Assembly (NCBI RefSeq): GCF_003586305.1
Contig: NZ_QXJI01000001.1
Location: 1,364,001 to 1,428,000 of the forward strand
DNA: 64,000 nucleotides
Direction: 5' to 3'
Source: Cognatilysobacter tabacisoli
GTDB lineage: Bacteria > Pseudomonadota > Gammaproteobacteria > Xanthomonadales > Xanthomonadaceae
Position numbers and translations under genes: made by a program. The notes below the pieces were generated by a model. The model ran no database searches, was not told where the DNA came from, and saw only the letters and a program-made list of their open reading frames with translations. Below are positions 54,431-63,933 of the stretch, piece after piece. How positions within the stretch are numbered: the first letter of the stretch is position 1; every line of letters begins with the position of its first letter.

Positions 54431-55180
54431 TCAGGGCGCCGGGGTCCAGATCTGGCCGCGGTGCTCCCGACCGGCGGCCGACAGCAGGCGGACGCAGGCC
54501 GGCGCATAGAGTGCCGCGTCGCGGGCGCTGCGATCGGCGTCGTCGGCATACGCGCGCGCGCGCAGCGGCGTGCGCATGGGGCCCGGACGCAGGCCGGCGA
54601 CGCGCACGGTGGAGTTGGCCAGCTCAGCATGCAGGGTCGACACCAGGCCGGCCAGCCCGTGGTGCGCCACGCCGTAGCCGCCCCAGTACGCGCGCCCGAC
54701 CCGCTCGGGGTCGTCGACGGTGAACACCACGGCCGCATCCGGTGCGCGCGACAGCAGGGGCAGCAGCGCCTGCGTCAGCCACCACGGGGCGGTCAGGTTG
54801 ACGTGCACGGCCCGCGCGAACGCGGCCGGGTCGGTCTGCAGCAGGGGGGTCAGTCCGGCGAAGTCGGCGGCGCAGTGCAGCAGGCCGTCGAGGCGGCCGA
54901 GCTCGGCGTCGATGCGCGAGGCGAGCTCGGCGTAGTCGTCGGCCGATGCGCCCTCGAGGTCCAATGGATAGAGCAGCGGCTCCGAACCGTTCGCCGCGAT
55001 CGCGTCGTAAACCCGGTTCAACTTCGCAACCTTGCGACCGAGCAGGACCACGGTGGCGCCGGCGCCGGCGCTGGCTTGGGCCGCGGCCGAGCCCAGCCCG
55101 CCGTTGGCGCCGGTGACCAGCACCACGCGGCCGGCCAGCGGCCGAGGGGCGTCGGATGCGCCCATCGCGACCTCGGCCAT
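54431..55180 (-). CDS. Short-chain dehydrogenase/reductase-like protein, active site altered
   Basis: The 249-residue Rossmann protein has the cofactor motif VTGANGGLGSAAA (about 20-32), resembling YciK-type SDRs. At the expected YxxxK motif the sequence is YGVAH, with Lys replaced by His. Thirteen residues before that Tyr, where the catalytic Ser is expected, Asp is found (FTVDDPERVG). Both changes are directly coded. It may be inactive or have a different mechanism. The ATG at 55180 overlaps the grxD stop by one base (TAATG). Confidence 0.8.
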   Translation of the reverse strand: MAEVAMGASDAPRPLAGRVVLVTGANGGLGSAAAQASAGAGATVVLLGRKVAKLNRVYDAIAANGSEPLLYPLDLEGASADDYAELASRIDAELGRLDGLLHCAADFAGLTPLLQTDPAAFARAVHVNLTAPWWLTQALLPLLSRAPDAAVVFTVDDPERVGRAYWGGYGVAHHGLAGLVSTLHAELANSTVRVAGLRPGPMRTPLRARAYADDADRSARDAALYAPACVRLLSAAGREHRGQIWTPAP

Positions 55181-55503
55181 TACTGCGTCTGGGTCTCGCT
55201 GATCATCCGCGCCAGCTCGCCGGATTCGAACAGCTCCATCGTGATGTCGCAGCCGCCGATCAGCTCGCCGTGGATGAAGAGCTGCGGGAACGTCGGCCAG
55301 TTCGAGTAGCGCGGCAGGTTGGCGCGGATCTCCGGGTCCTCCAGCACGTTGATCGTGTGCAGCTGGGTGGCACCGGCCGCCTTCAGCGCCTGCACCGAGC
55401 GGCTTGAGAAGCCGCACATCGGGAACTGCGCGGTGCCCTTCATGAACAACACGATCGGATGGCTCTCGACTTCCGCCTGGATCCGCTCAAGCACAGACGA
55501 CAT
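55180..55503 (-). CDS. grxD: Monothiol glutaredoxin Grx4
   Basis: The 107-residue protein has the CGFS active site with C30 (FPMCGFSS) and the [19 protein letters not shown] segment (20 quoted). Grx4 proteins bind and transfer [2Fe-2S] clusters. The ATG at 55503 (MSSVLERIQ) is the family start; the upstream open frame is not. Divergent from sodB with 157 bp between. Confidence 0.96.
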   Translation of the reverse strand: MSSVLERIQAEVESHPIVLFMKGTAQFPMCGFSSRSVQALKAAGATQLHTINVLEDPEIRANLPRYSNWPTFPQLFIHGELIGGCDITMELFESGELARMISETQTQ

Positions 55504-55660
55504 GGAACGCTCCTGCAATGACGCGTTGCGCCGGCTTCGACGCGGCGCGACGGGGTGTGGGGATAGAATGCCCATTGTAAGCCTTCTCCCAGCGCAGCCG
55601 CGGGTCACCGGCCCGCTCCAGCGCTCCCCCGTAACGCTCCGGACCGCCAAGGAACCCGAC
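55504..55660. promoter_or_regulatory. grxD/sodB divergent promoter region
   Basis: TAGAAT at 55563-55568, a 5/6 match to the -10 consensus, points toward sodB and lies 93 nt before its ATG. No convincing -35 or Fur box was identified. Confidence 0.4.
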
Positions 55661-56239
55661 ATGGCCATCGAACTGCCCGCCCTGCCCTACGACCGCACCG
55701 CCCTCGAGCCGCACATCTCGGGCGAAACGATCGACTTCCACTACGGCAAGCACCACCAGGCCTATGTGACCAACCTCAACAACATGATCGGCGGCACCGA
55801 GTTCGCCGACATGCCGCTCGAGGACATCATCCGCAAGTCGCAGGGCGGCATCTTCAACAACGCCGCGCAGATCTGGAACCACACGTTCTACTGGAACTGC
55901 CTGAAGCCCAACGGCGGCGGCGAGCCGACCGGCAAGCTGGCCGACGCCATCAACAAGGCGTTCGGCGATTTCGCCAAGTTCAAGGAAGAGTTCACCAAGG
56001 TCACCGTCGGCACGTTCGGCTCGGGCTGGGGCTGGCTGGTGCAGCGCCCGGACGGCTCGCTGGCGCTGGTCAGCACGTCGAACGCGGCCACGCCGCTGAC
56101 CGGCGACGACACCCCGCTGCTGACCTGCGACGTGTGGGAGCACGCGTACTACATCGACTACCGCAACGCGCGGCCGAAGTACGTCGAGTCGTTCTGGAAC
56201 CTGGTCAACTGGGACTTCGTTGCGTCGAACATGCGCTGA
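55661..56239 (+). CDS. sodB: Superoxide dismutase [Fe]
   Basis: The 192-residue dismutase has the metal ligands in [20 protein letters not shown] and [21 protein letters not shown] and GSGWGWLV fit the Fe-type family rather than Mn. No signal peptide, so cytoplasmic. A strong bidirectional terminator follows. Confidence 0.96.
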   Translation: MAIELPALPYDRTALEPHISGETIDFHYGKHHQAYVTNLNNMIGGTEFADMPLEDIIRKSQGGIFNNAAQIWNHTFYWNCLKPNGGGEPTGKLADAINKAFGDFAKFKEEFTKVTVGTFGSGWGWLVQRPDGSLALVSTSNAATPLTGDDTPLLTCDVWEHAYYIDYRNARPKYVESFWNLVNWDFVASNMR

Positions 56240-56260
56240 TCGCGCACGGCGACCGACAGC

Positions 56261-56289
56261 AAAACGGCCGGGGCAACCCCGGCCGTTTT
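56261..56289. terminator. Bidirectional terminator between sodB and purK
   Basis: A perfect 13-bp stem AAAACGGCCGGGG / CCCCGGCCGTTTT with loop CAA has an A/T tail on both sides, so it can end transcripts from either strand. Confidence 0.93.
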
Positions 56290-56319
56290 GCTTTGCGCGA
56301 TCCGCCCGTTCCCCGGTGG

Positions 56320-57468
56320 CTAGCGGCCAGCCGCCAATGCGGCAATCACCGGCGCGACCTGGTCCGCTCGCCGCAGGCCGGCGCCCACCCGCCCAAGCGC
56401 GTCCGCCAGATCCCGCGGGCGGTCCGCGCGCAACGTAGCGTGCCCGACCTTGCGCCCGTCGCGCGGCGACTTGCCGTAGTCGTGCCAGTGGCCACCGGGC
56501 TCGCGCAGCACCGGAGCCGGGTCCGGCATAGACCCAACCCAGTTCAGCATGCAGGCGTGGCCGATCGCCGCGGTGTCGCCGAGCGGCAGCCCGAGCACCG
56601 CGCGCAGGTGGTTCTGGAACTGGCTGGTCTGCGCGCCTTCGATCGTCCAGTGCCCGGAGTTGTGCACGCGCGGGGCCAGCTCGTTCGCCAGCAGCACGCC
56701 GTCGCGGCAGAACAGCTCCAGCGCGAACACGCCGACGTAGTCGAGGGACTCCGCCAGCGCGCGGGCATGCGCTTGCGCAGACGCGGCGAGCGACGCGTCG
56801 ACCCGCGCCGGCGCCAGGCTGGCGGACAGCACGCCGTCGACGTGCCAGTTCTCGGTCAGCGGCCAGGTGCGCAGCTCGCCATCGCGGCCGCGCACGGCGA
56901 CCACCGACAGCTCGCGCTCGAACGGCACGAACGCCTCGAGGATCAGCCCGACCGTCGCCGCCTGCGCGCCGAGCGCGTCCCACGCCGCGACGGCATCGTC
57001 GGCCGTGCGAATCCGGAACTGGCCCTTGCCGTCGTAGCCCAGGCGCCGGGTCTTGAGGATGCACGGCGTGCCGATGGCGGCGATCGCGGCGTCGAGGCCC
57101 TCGCGCGTATCGATCGCGGCGAACTCGGGGACCGGAATGCCGAGCTCCCGGAACAGCGTCTTTTCCGCCAGCCGGTCCTGCGCGATCGCCAGCGCGCGCG
57201 GGTTCGGGAACACCGACACCCGCTCGCTGAGCCACTGCGCCGACTCGGCCGGCACGTTCTCGAAATCGAAGGTCGCCACGTCGACGCGCGAAGCGAACTC
57301 CGCCAGCGCCGTCTCGTCGCGGTAGTCGCCGATCACCATCGGCGCGAACTGGCCCGCGCAGGCATCGGCGACGTTGTCCATCACCAGGAAGCGAAGGCCG
57401 AGCGGCGCGCCCGCCAGCGCCATCATCCGGGCGAGCTGGCCGCCCCCGAGGATGCCGACGGTGGTCAC
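56320..57468 (-). CDS. purK: N5-carboxyaminoimidazole ribonucleotide synthase
   Basis: ATP-dependent step of de novo purine synthesis that makes N5-CAIR from AIR and bicarbonate. The 382-residue ATP-grasp protein has [16 protein letters not shown] at the start, the ATP-grasp region [13 protein letters not shown], and the metal site [14 protein letters not shown]. The GTG start at 57468 overlaps the purE TGA (GTGA), so it is coupled to purE. Confidence 0.96.
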   Translation of the reverse strand: MTTVGILGGGQLARMMALAGAPLGLRFLVMDNVADACAGQFAPMVIGDYRDETALAEFASRVDVATFDFENVPAESAQWLSERVSVFPNPRALAIAQDRLAEKTLFRELGIPVPEFAAIDTREGLDAAIAAIGTPCILKTRRLGYDGKGQFRIRTADDAVAAWDALGAQAATVGLILEAFVPFERELSVVAVRGRDGELRTWPLTENWHVDGVLSASLAPARVDASLAASAQAHARALAESLDYVGVFALELFCRDGVLLANELAPRVHNSGHWTIEGAQTSQFQNHLRAVLGLPLGDTAAIGHACMLNWVGSMPDPAPVLREPGGHWHDYGKSPRDGRKVGHATLRADRPRDLADALGRVGAGLRRADQVAPVIAALAAGR

Positions 57469-58007
57469 GCGGGGCTGCCCGGCTGCGGCACGCGTGGGTC
57501 GTCGTGCGCGAGCACGTCGTCGGTCTGACGCTTGCGGAAAGCGGCCAGCGCAGCGGCGATCGCCGGGTGGTCGTGCGCCAGCAGCGACGCGGCGAACAGG
57601 CCGGCATTGGCCGCGCCGGCCGTGCCGATGGCGAACGTCGCCACTGGAATGCCCGCGGGCATCTGCACGATCGACAGCAGCGAATCCATGCCGTTGAGCG
57701 CCTTGCTCTGCACCGGCACGCCCAGCACCGGGATTGCGGTCTTGGCCGCCAGCATGCCCGGCAGGTGCGCCGCGCCGCCGGCGCCGGCGATGATCGCGCG
57801 CAGTCCGCGCGCGGCCGCCGATTCGGCATAGTCGAACAGCAGGTCGGGCGTGCGGTGGGCCGACACGACGCGCACCTCGTGCGGCACGCCGAGCGCGTCG
57901 AGCCGGGCCGCCGCGTGCTGCATCGTGTCCCAGTCCGAACGCGAGCCCATGACGATGCCGACGAGCGGCTCGGCCGAGCCGTGAGAACCGGAAGCGGGTG
58001 CGGACAT
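57465..58007 (-). CDS. purE: N5-carboxyaminoimidazole ribonucleotide mutase
   Basis: The 180-residue class I PurE converts N5-CAIR to [26 protein letters not shown] and the [10 protein letters not shown] loop are present. The ATG at 58007 is chosen; 15 further upstream codons would be atypical. The purEK pair is divergent from the Trm112-like gene. Confidence 0.97.
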   Translation of the reverse strand: MSAPASGSHGSAEPLVGIVMGSRSDWDTMQHAAARLDALGVPHEVRVVSAHRTPDLLFDYAESAAARGLRAIIAGAGGAAHLPGMLAAKTAIPVLGVPVQSKALNGMDSLLSIVQMPAGIPVATFAIGTAGAANAGLFAASLLAHDHPAIAAALAAFRKRQTDDVLAHDDPRVPQPGSPA

Positions 58008-58069
58008 TGGTGGCCCTTTGGCGCAAAGCCGTATTCTAGCGCCCTGCCCCACGACCCCGGCACGGCCCC

Positions 58070-58339
58070 ATGGATCGCAAGCTGCTCGACCTGCTCGTCT
58101 GCCCCCTCACCCGCCAGTCGCTTTCGCTGCTCGACACGCGCGGCCTGGAGGCGGTCAACGCCGCGATCGCGGCCGGCGGCGTGGTCCGCGGCGACGGCAG
58201 CCCGCAGGCCGACGCGATCGCCGAAGCGCTCGTTACGCGCGATCGCAAGACCGTCTACCGGGTGGACGACGGCATCCCGGTGCTGCTCGGCGAGGATGCG
58301 ATCGCGACCGCGCAGATCGACGGCTTTCCGTCGGCGTGA
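58070..58339 (+). CDS. Trm112/YcaR-like small protein
   Basis: The 89-residue protein begins [18 protein letters not shown], matching Trm112 (UPF0434/YcaR) proteins, which in eukaryotes activate methyltransferases; the bacterial role is unclear. It is longer than the usual about 60 aa, with an insertion around residues 22-60, and ends [16 protein letters not shown]. Only one cysteine is present (C11), so a zinc site is unlikely. Its stop overlaps the GTG of nadC. Confidence 0.85.
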   Translation: MDRKLLDLLVCPLTRQSLSLLDTRGLEAVNAAIAAGGVVRGDGSPQADAIAEALVTRDRKTVYRVDDGIPVLLGEDAIATAQIDGFPSA

Positions 58340-59214
58340 GCGCGGCGATGCAGATCCTGCCCCCACCGAGCGAGCAGGTGTCCGTCGACGTCGCGCGCGC
58401 GCTGGCCGAGGACCTCGGCAGTGGCGACGTCACCGCGGCGCTGCTGCCGGACATCGCCGACAACGCGTACCTGCTGTGCAAGGAGGATGCGGTCGTGTGC
58501 GGGCGGCCGTGGTTCGATGCCTGCCACCGCGCGCTCGACCCCGAGGTGCGCATTGAATGGCGCGTTGCCGAGGGCGCCCGCGTCGCCCGCGGCACGGTGC
58601 TGGCGACGCTGCAGGGCCGCGCGCGTGCCCTGGTCAGCGCCGAGCGCGCATCGTTGAATTTCCTGCAGACCCTCTCGGGCACGGCGACGACGACGGCGGC
58701 CTATGTCGAGGCCGTGCGTGGTACGGGCGCGACCATCCTCGACACCCGCAAGACCTTGCCGGGGCTGCGGCTCGCGCAGAAGTACGCCGTGCGCGTCGGC
58801 GGCGGCGCCAACCACCGCATCGGTCTGTACGACGCGGTGATGCTGAAGGAAAACCACGTCCGCGCGGCGGGCTCGCTGACCGGTGCGATCCGCGCCGCGC
58901 GCGCGATGCACCCGACGCTCCCGCTGATCGTCGAAGTGGAGACGCTTGCCCAGCTGCGCGAAGCGCTCGACGCCGGCTGCGAGCGCATCCTGATCGACGA
59001 CTTCGACCCGGCGACACGCCGTGAAGCGGTGGCGATCGCATCCGGCGCGCCGTACGCGCGGCGCATTCCGCTGGAAGTGTCCGGCGGTGTCGACCTCGCC
59101 GGCGTCCGCGCGATCGCCGAGGACGGGGTCGACTGCATCTCGATCGGCGGCCTGACCAAGCACGTCCACGCGATCGACCTGTCGCTGAAACTGGGGCCGC
59201 CGCCGACGGCCTAG
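58336..59214 (+). CDS. nadC: Nicotinate-nucleotide pyrophosphorylase (carboxylating)
   Basis: Quinolinate phosphoribosyltransferase, converting quinolinate and PRPP to nicotinate mononucleotide in NAD synthesis. The product is 292 residues from the GTG at 58336, which overlaps the preceding TGA; the ATG at 58348 would give 288. SAERASLNFLQTLSGTAT, LDTRKTLPGLR and the GLYDAVMLKENH motif are conserved, with EVSGGVDL near the end. Confidence 0.95.
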   Translation: MSAAMQILPPPSEQVSVDVARALAEDLGSGDVTAALLPDIADNAYLLCKEDAVVCGRPWFDACHRALDPEVRIEWRVAEGARVARGTVLATLQGRARALVSAERASLNFLQTLSGTATTTAAYVEAVRGTGATILDTRKTLPGLRLAQKYAVRVGGGANHRIGLYDAVMLKENHVRAAGSLTGAIRAARAMHPTLPLIVEVETLAQLREALDAGCERILIDDFDPATRREAVAIASGAPYARRIPLEVSGGVDLAGVRAIAEDGVDCISIGGLTKHVHAIDLSLKLGPPPTA

Positions 59215-59244
59215 CCGCTCGGGCACCCCCCCGTTACGCCGCGA

Positions 59245-60039
59245 TCAGAGCACGATCCAGGCGATCAGCGCCGCAACGACCACGGCGGCACCGGCAATGA
59301 TCCAGCGCCACTCGCGCGCCGCCTGTCCTGCGCGCGCCGCCTGCGTTTCCGGCTCGACCGGGGCGTGTTCGTTCTGCAGCGATGCGACCAGCCGGAAGCG
59401 CAGGGCGTCAAAGCCGATCTCGTCGCCCACCCGCACCTCGCCGCGAAGTACGCGGCGCTCGTTGATGAAGCTGCCGTTGGTCGAGCCGAGGTCCTCGAGC
59501 TGCACGCCCTCGTCGGTCGGCAGCAGCCGTGCGTGCATCCGCGAGATGCCCGCCTCGTCCAAGCGCATGGCGCATTCGGGCGCCCGGCCCACCAGCGTGA
59601 CGCCGTGCAGCGGGAAGCTGCGGCCGAACGACTCGCCCGACAGACAGCGCAGAACGTAGCGCGGCAGCACCGTGCGGACCGCGGTGACGCCGGGGTCGTC
59701 GTTGGCCGAGGCCGGCACCTTCCCCGGCGCGCCGGCCTGGTGGCGCACCGCGGCCACCGCCTCCAGCGACGAGAGCTTGGCCTGCACGCTGTTGAACGAC
59801 ACCGTGTCGCCCGCGCGCAGCGCGATCAGCCCATCGACCGCGCGCCCGTTGACGCTGACCGACGTGCCACGCGGCGCCTCCAGCATCACCCCGTGCGCGG
59901 TGACGTGCAGCTGGCAGTGGTCGGGCATCACGCCGGGGCGGTCGAGTACGATCGTCGCGTTGGGGTCCGAGCCGATGCGGCTGACGCCGGGCCCGAGCAG
60001 CACTTGCGGGTGTTCGCCACCGGGGAAGACAAGCTTCAT
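59245..60039 (-). CDS. Tandem-FHA protein with C-terminal membrane anchor
   Basis: The 264-residue protein has two FHA domains. The first (about 5-95) has a weakened phosphopeptide site (RIGSDP, MPDHCQLH, PRGTSVSVNG). The second (about 125-220) is canonical, with LVGRAPEC, ISRMHARL and LGSTNGSF. One TM helix (about 244-262) anchors it at the inner membrane with the FHA domains cytoplasmic. No kinase or secretion gene adjoins it. It could read Ser/Thr phosphorylation by the kinase at 15900; that is inference. Confidence 0.88.
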   Translation of the reverse strand: MKLVFPGGEHPQVLLGPGVSRIGSDPNATIVLDRPGVMPDHCQLHVTAHGVMLEAPRGTSVSVNGRAVDGLIALRAGDTVSFNSVQAKLSSLEAVAAVRHQAGAPGKVPASANDDPGVTAVRTVLPRYVLRCLSGESFGRSFPLHGVTLVGRAPECAMRLDEAGISRMHARLLPTDEGVQLEDLGSTNGSFINERRVLRGEVRVGDEIGFDALRFRLVASLQNEHAPVEPETQAARAGQAAREWRWIIAGAAVVVAALIAWIVL

Positions 60040-60113
60040 TGGGTACTCGATGCGGGAGTTGATAGGGCGCGGCGAGCCTTGCGGACGGCCCGGCGCGTCG
60101 CCACAGTAGCTGC

Positions 60114-60437
60114 ATGCCGACTCTAGTAATCGTGATGATCGTGTCTGCGATGGCGTTCGCATTCTGGAGCGCGGGTCGCGCCGCGGCCGAGCGCGCTGAA
60201 GCCGTGGGACGCGATGCGTGCCGCGCCGCCGGCGTGCAGTGGCTCGACCAGAGCGTGCACGCGATCGGGCTGCGCCTGTGCCGGCACGACAGCGGCTGGC
60301 TCGGGTTCGAGCGGACGTTCCGCTTCGACTACTCGATCGACGGCGAGGACCGCCACGTGGGTCGCCTGGTCCTGCGTGGGGAACGGCTTGTGGCCTTCAG
60401 CGGACCCGTTACGGCCGCGCCGGTCCGGCTGCACTAG
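60114..60437 (+). CDS. DUF3301-family protein
   Basis: The 107-residue protein has one N-terminal TM helix (LVIVMIVSAMAFAFW). The conserved CRAAGVQWLDQSVH and LCRHDSGWLGFERTFRFDYS (20 quoted) are typical of DUF3301. Function unknown. Small, possibly inner-membrane. Divergent from the FHA gene. Confidence 0.8.
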   Translation: MPTLVIVMIVSAMAFAFWSAGRAAAERAEAVGRDACRAAGVQWLDQSVHAIGLRLCRHDSGWLGFERTFRFDYSIDGEDRHVGRLVLRGERLVAFSGPVTAAPVRLH

Positions 60438-60498
60438 CCGGCCGCACCGCGACCTCGCGGTCAAGACGCCCGCGGTGCGGCGAGCGTTTCGGTGCCGC

Positions 60499-61032
60499 CT
60501 ACTTGACGATCCGCAGGTGCCCGCCGCGTCGCGGCGTGGGCGTGTCGGGATCGTCGGGACCGTCGCTGTCGCTGTCCCCGTCAACGTCGACGTCGCCGTT
60601 CGACGTCGGCACGACCGCGAGCGACGGCCGGTTGATCTCGACCTCGACGTCCCCCTCGACCCCGTCGTCGTCACCGAGGCCCGGCTCGGTGCTGCCAGCC
60701 GGCATGTCCTCCGGCAGCGCCATGCCCTGACCGGTCTCGCGCGCGTAGATGGCAAGCACCGCGCCGACCGGGACCGACACGTTGTGGCTGACCCCGCCGA
60801 AGCGCGCGCTGAAGCGGATCACGTCGTTGCCCATGTCCAGATGCGACACCGCGCGCTCGGCGACGTTGAGCACGATGCGCCCGTCTTTCACGGCGTGAAC
60901 CGGGACGCGGACCGCCGGACGCGTGGCGTCCACCAGCAGGTGCGGGGTCATGCCGTTGTCGACGATCCACTCGTACAGCGCCCGCAGCAGGTACGGGCGG
61001 TGGCTGGTCATCGGGGTCGCATCGTCTGACAT
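60499..61032 (-). CDS. sspB: ClpXP protease specificity-enhancing factor SspB
   Basis: The 177-residue adaptor delivers ssrA-tagged proteins to ClpXP. The substrate-binding core (RPYLLRALYEWIVDNGMTPH through VGAVLAIYARETG) occupies residues 12-120. A long acidic linker (about 120-165) ends in GGHLRIVK, the ClpX-docking motif. It is 59 bp after sspA. Confidence 0.96.
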   Translation of the reverse strand: MSDDATPMTSHRPYLLRALYEWIVDNGMTPHLLVDATRPAVRVPVHAVKDGRIVLNVAERAVSHLDMGNDVIRFSARFGGVSHNVSVPVGAVLAIYARETGQGMALPEDMPAGSTEPGLGDDDGVEGDVEVEINRPSLAVVPTSNGDVDVDGDSDSDGPDDPDTPTPRRGGHLRIVK

Positions 61033-61091
61033 GCCGACAGTCTAGCGCCCGGCCGCGTGGCCGGGCGCGCTCGGGCGGGCGGTTGCAGGCG

Positions 61092-61730
61092 TCAGGCCGG
61101 CAGGTCGCGCAGCTTGCGCTCCTGCTCGGTCAGGCTGCGGGTGAAGCCCGGGTTGCGGAAGATGCGGTTGCCGTAGTCCTCGATCGCCTTGCCGTCCTTC
61201 GGCATCGGCACGCCGAGCGCGTCGAGCCGCCAGATGATCGGCGCCATCGCGCAGTCGGCCAGGCTCATTTCCGGATTGAGGAAGAACTTGCTGGCCTTGA
61301 ACAGCGGCACCGACGCGGTCAGCAGTTCCTTCAGGCGCTTGCGCCCGGCTTCGGCCTGCGCCTTGTTGCCGAGCTGGATCGCCTGCACCTGCGGCACCCA
61401 GTCGTGTTCGAGGCGCAGCATCGCCAGGCGCAGCCGGGCACGCGACAGCGGATCGACCGGCATCAGCGGCGGATGCGGGTAGCGCTCGTCGAGGTATTCG
61501 CTGACGACGCTGGCCGCGTACAGGACCAGGTCGCGCTCGACCATAGTCGGCACCGAGTGGTACGGGTTGAGGTCGATCAGGTCTTCCGGCGGGTTCTGCG
61601 GATCGACCGCGATCAGGTCGTAGGTCACGCCCTTGGCCGCGAGCACCAGCCGCACGCGGTGGCAAAGCACGCAATCGGTGGACGAGAACAGGGTCAGGGC
61701 ATTACGCATACGTGGACTCGCCGCCATCAT
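61092..61730 (-). CDS. sspA: Stringent starvation protein A
   Basis: The 212-residue protein has a thioredoxin/GST N-domain (LFSSTDCVLCHRVRLVL, SVPTMVERDLVLY) and a helical GST C-domain. SspA binds RNA polymerase and reprograms sigma70 transcription under stress. The order petABC-sspA-sspB is conserved in proteobacteria. Confidence 0.95.
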   Translation of the reverse strand: MMAASPRMRNALTLFSSTDCVLCHRVRLVLAAKGVTYDLIAVDPQNPPEDLIDLNPYHSVPTMVERDLVLYAASVVSEYLDERYPHPPLMPVDPLSRARLRLAMLRLEHDWVPQVQAIQLGNKAQAEAGRKRLKELLTASVPLFKASKFFLNPEMSLADCAMAPIIWRLDALGVPMPKDGKAIEDYGNRIFRNPGFTRSLTEQERKLRDLPA

Positions 61731-61851
61731 CGACCTCTCCAGCGCCCGGAATCCGCCGGACGCAAGACGCCACCCACCCCGTGTGGGCAGTCATCACGGC
61801 CTCGAGCCGCACCCGTGTCCCCGCCCGGCCCGCATCGCGGGACCGGATGGC

Positions 61852-61880
61852 AAAAATCCGGCGCCTCAGGGGCGCCGGAT
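61852..61880 (-). terminator. Terminator of the pet operon
   Basis: A perfect 10-bp stem ATCCGGCGCC / GGCGCCGGAT with a 5-nt loop is followed on the minus strand by TTTTT. It lies just after petC and separates it from sspA. Confidence 0.9.
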
Positions 61881-61892
61881 TCCGGGTCGGGC

Positions 61893-62681
61893 TCAGTGCT
61901 CCACGTCGCGCCAGTATTCCGTCTTCAACAGCCAGGCGAGGAACGTGAAGGCCGCCAGGAACAGGATCACCCACACGCCGAGGCTCTGGCGCTTCAGGGC
62001 GGCAGGTTCGCCGGCGTACTCGAGGAATGCGGTGATGTCGCGCGCGGTCTGGTCGAACGCCTGGGCGTCCTGCGTGCCGGCCTGGGTGACCTTCAGCGCG
62101 TTGACCGGACGTTCGCCGGTGGCCTTGTCCGGCTCGCCGAACTCGGCGTGCTGCAAACCCTGCAGCTCCCACAGCGGGTTCGGCATCGACGCGTTCGGGA
62201 ACAGCTTGTTGTTCCAGCCCAGCGGACGCGACTCGTCGAGGTAGAACGACTTGAGGTAGGTGTAGATCCAGTCGCTGCCGCGCACGCGGGAGATCAGCGA
62301 CAGGTCCGGCGGGAGCTTGCCGAACCACTGGGCGCCCTGCGCCTCGGTCATGCTCACCTGCACCTGCTCGCCGAACTTGGCGCCAGTGAAGTTGAGGTTC
62401 GCCATCACCTCGGCCTCGCTGAGGCCCAGGTCCTCGCCGATCCGCGAATAGCGCAGGTACTTCAGCGAGTGGCAGCCCGAGCAGTAGTTCATGTACAGCT
62501 TTGCGCCGCGCTGCAGCGAGGCGCGGTCGTCGAGGTCGACGCCCGACTGCATCACGTCGCCGCCACCGGCCGCGAGGGCCGAGAACGACACGAGGACGCC
62601 GGCGGCGAACACGGCAAGCTTGCGCAGGGACTGCATCGGGGCGGCCTTGGTCTGGTCGGAGGCGGGCGTCAGGTTAGTCAT
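61893..62681 (-). CDS. petC: Cytochrome c1 of the bc1 complex
   Basis: The 262-residue subunit III carries a covalently bound heme at CSGCH (C67, C70, H71). An N-terminal signal/TM segment (LAVFAAGVLVSFSALA) and a C-terminal TM anchor (WVILFLAAFTFLAWLL) are present. A methionine ligand candidate lies in the middle region (NASMPNPLW). The ATG at 62681 overlaps the petB end by eight bases. Confidence 0.95.
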   Translation of the reverse strand: MTNLTPASDQTKAAPMQSLRKLAVFAAGVLVSFSALAAGGGDVMQSGVDLDDRASLQRGAKLYMNYCSGCHSLKYLRYSRIGEDLGLSEAEVMANLNFTGAKFGEQVQVSMTEAQGAQWFGKLPPDLSLISRVRGSDWIYTYLKSFYLDESRPLGWNNKLFPNASMPNPLWELQGLQHAEFGEPDKATGERPVNALKVTQAGTQDAQAFDQTARDITAFLEYAGEPAALKRQSLGVWVILFLAAFTFLAWLLKTEYWRDVEH

Positions 62682-63930
62682 GCATAGTCACCCGTTCCGG
62701 CACCGGCTTGGTCTTGTCGAGCTTGGTCCACAGCGGCATGGTGAAGAAGAAGGCGAAGTAGAGGAAGGTCAGCACGCGGCCGATCTGGGTCTCGACCGGG
62801 TCGGTGCCGGGGCCGGCGCCGATCTTGCCGAGCCACACGAAGCACACCGCCAGCACGCCGAGCGCGACCTTGGTCATCCAGCCGCGGTAGCGGTGCGAGC
62901 GCACCGGGCTGCGGTCGAGCCACGGCACCGCGAACAGCACGGCAATCGCCGAGAACATCACGATGACGCCGCCAAGCTTGTCCGGGATCACGCGCAACAT
63001 CGCGTAGTACGGCGTGTAGTACCACACCGGCTTGATGTGGGCCGGCGTCACCAGGCGGTTGGCCTCGGTGAAGTTGTCGTGCTCGAGGAACCAGCCGCCG
63101 AACGCCGGCGCGAAGAAGATCACGAACGCCGACAGCATCAGGAAGAAGCCGACGAAGACCAGGTCCTTGACCGTGTAGTACGGGTGGAACGGGATGCCGT
63201 CAGCCGGCTTGTTCGCGTCCCAGCGGTTGCCCTTGACCTTCTTGATGTCGACGCCGTCGGGGTTGTTCGACCCCACCTCGTGCAGCGCGCCCAGGTGCAG
63301 CACGACCAGCAGCAGCAGGACCAGCGGCATCGCGATGACGTGCAGCGCGAAGAAGCGGTTGAGGGTGGCGTCGCCGGGCAGGTAGTCGCCCATGATCCAC
63401 TCGGTCAGGCCGTTGCCGATGACCGGGATAGCGCCGAACAGCGAGATGATCACCTTGGCGCCCCAGAACGACATCTGGCCCCACGGCAGCACGTAGCCCA
63501 TGAACGCCTCGGCCATCAGCACCAGGTAGATCAGCATGCCGAGGATCCACACCAGCTCGCGCGGCTTCTGGTACGAGCCGTACATCAGGCCGCGGAACAT
63601 GTGCAGGTAGACGACGATGAAGAACATCGACGCGCCGGTGGAGTGCATGTAGCGGATCAGCCAGCCCCACTCCACGTCGCGCATGATGTATTCGACCGAC
63701 GCGAACGCTTCGGCCGCCGACGGCTTGAAGTGCATCGTCAGGAAGATGCCGGTGACGATCTGGTTGACCAGCACGACCAGCGACAGCACGCCGAAGATGT
63801 ACCAGATGTTGAAGTTCTTCGGCGCGTAGTACTCGGTCATGTGCTTGCGGTACATCGGCATCAGAGCCGGTGCGCGCGCGTTGACCCAGTCCATCACGGA
63901 GGTGGCTCCGCGGGTGATGATGCTTGCCAT
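62674..63930 (-). CDS. petB: Cytochrome b of the bc1 complex
   Basis: The 418-residue integral membrane subunit has eight TM segments, heme-b histidines in the helices containing MHSTGASMFFIVVYLHMF and FFALHVIAMPLVLLLLVVLH (20 quoted each), and the Qo-site PEWY-equivalent HPYYTVKD region. The C-terminus is longer than minimal family members. It follows petA by 3 bp. Confidence 0.96.
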   Translation of the reverse strand: MASIITRGATSVMDWVNARAPALMPMYRKHMTEYYAPKNFNIWYIFGVLSLVVLVNQIVTGIFLTMHFKPSAAEAFASVEYIMRDVEWGWLIRYMHSTGASMFFIVVYLHMFRGLMYGSYQKPRELVWILGMLIYLVLMAEAFMGYVLPWGQMSFWGAKVIISLFGAIPVIGNGLTEWIMGDYLPGDATLNRFFALHVIAMPLVLLLLVVLHLGALHEVGSNNPDGVDIKKVKGNRWDANKPADGIPFHPYYTVKDLVFVGFFLMLSAFVIFFAPAFGGWFLEHDNFTEANRLVTPAHIKPVWYYTPYYAMLRVIPDKLGGVIVMFSAIAVLFAVPWLDRSPVRSHRYRGWMTKVALGVLAVCFVWLGKIGAGPGTDPVETQIGRVLTFLYFAFFFTMPLWTKLDKTKPVPERVTMHD

Positions 63931-63933
63931 GGC

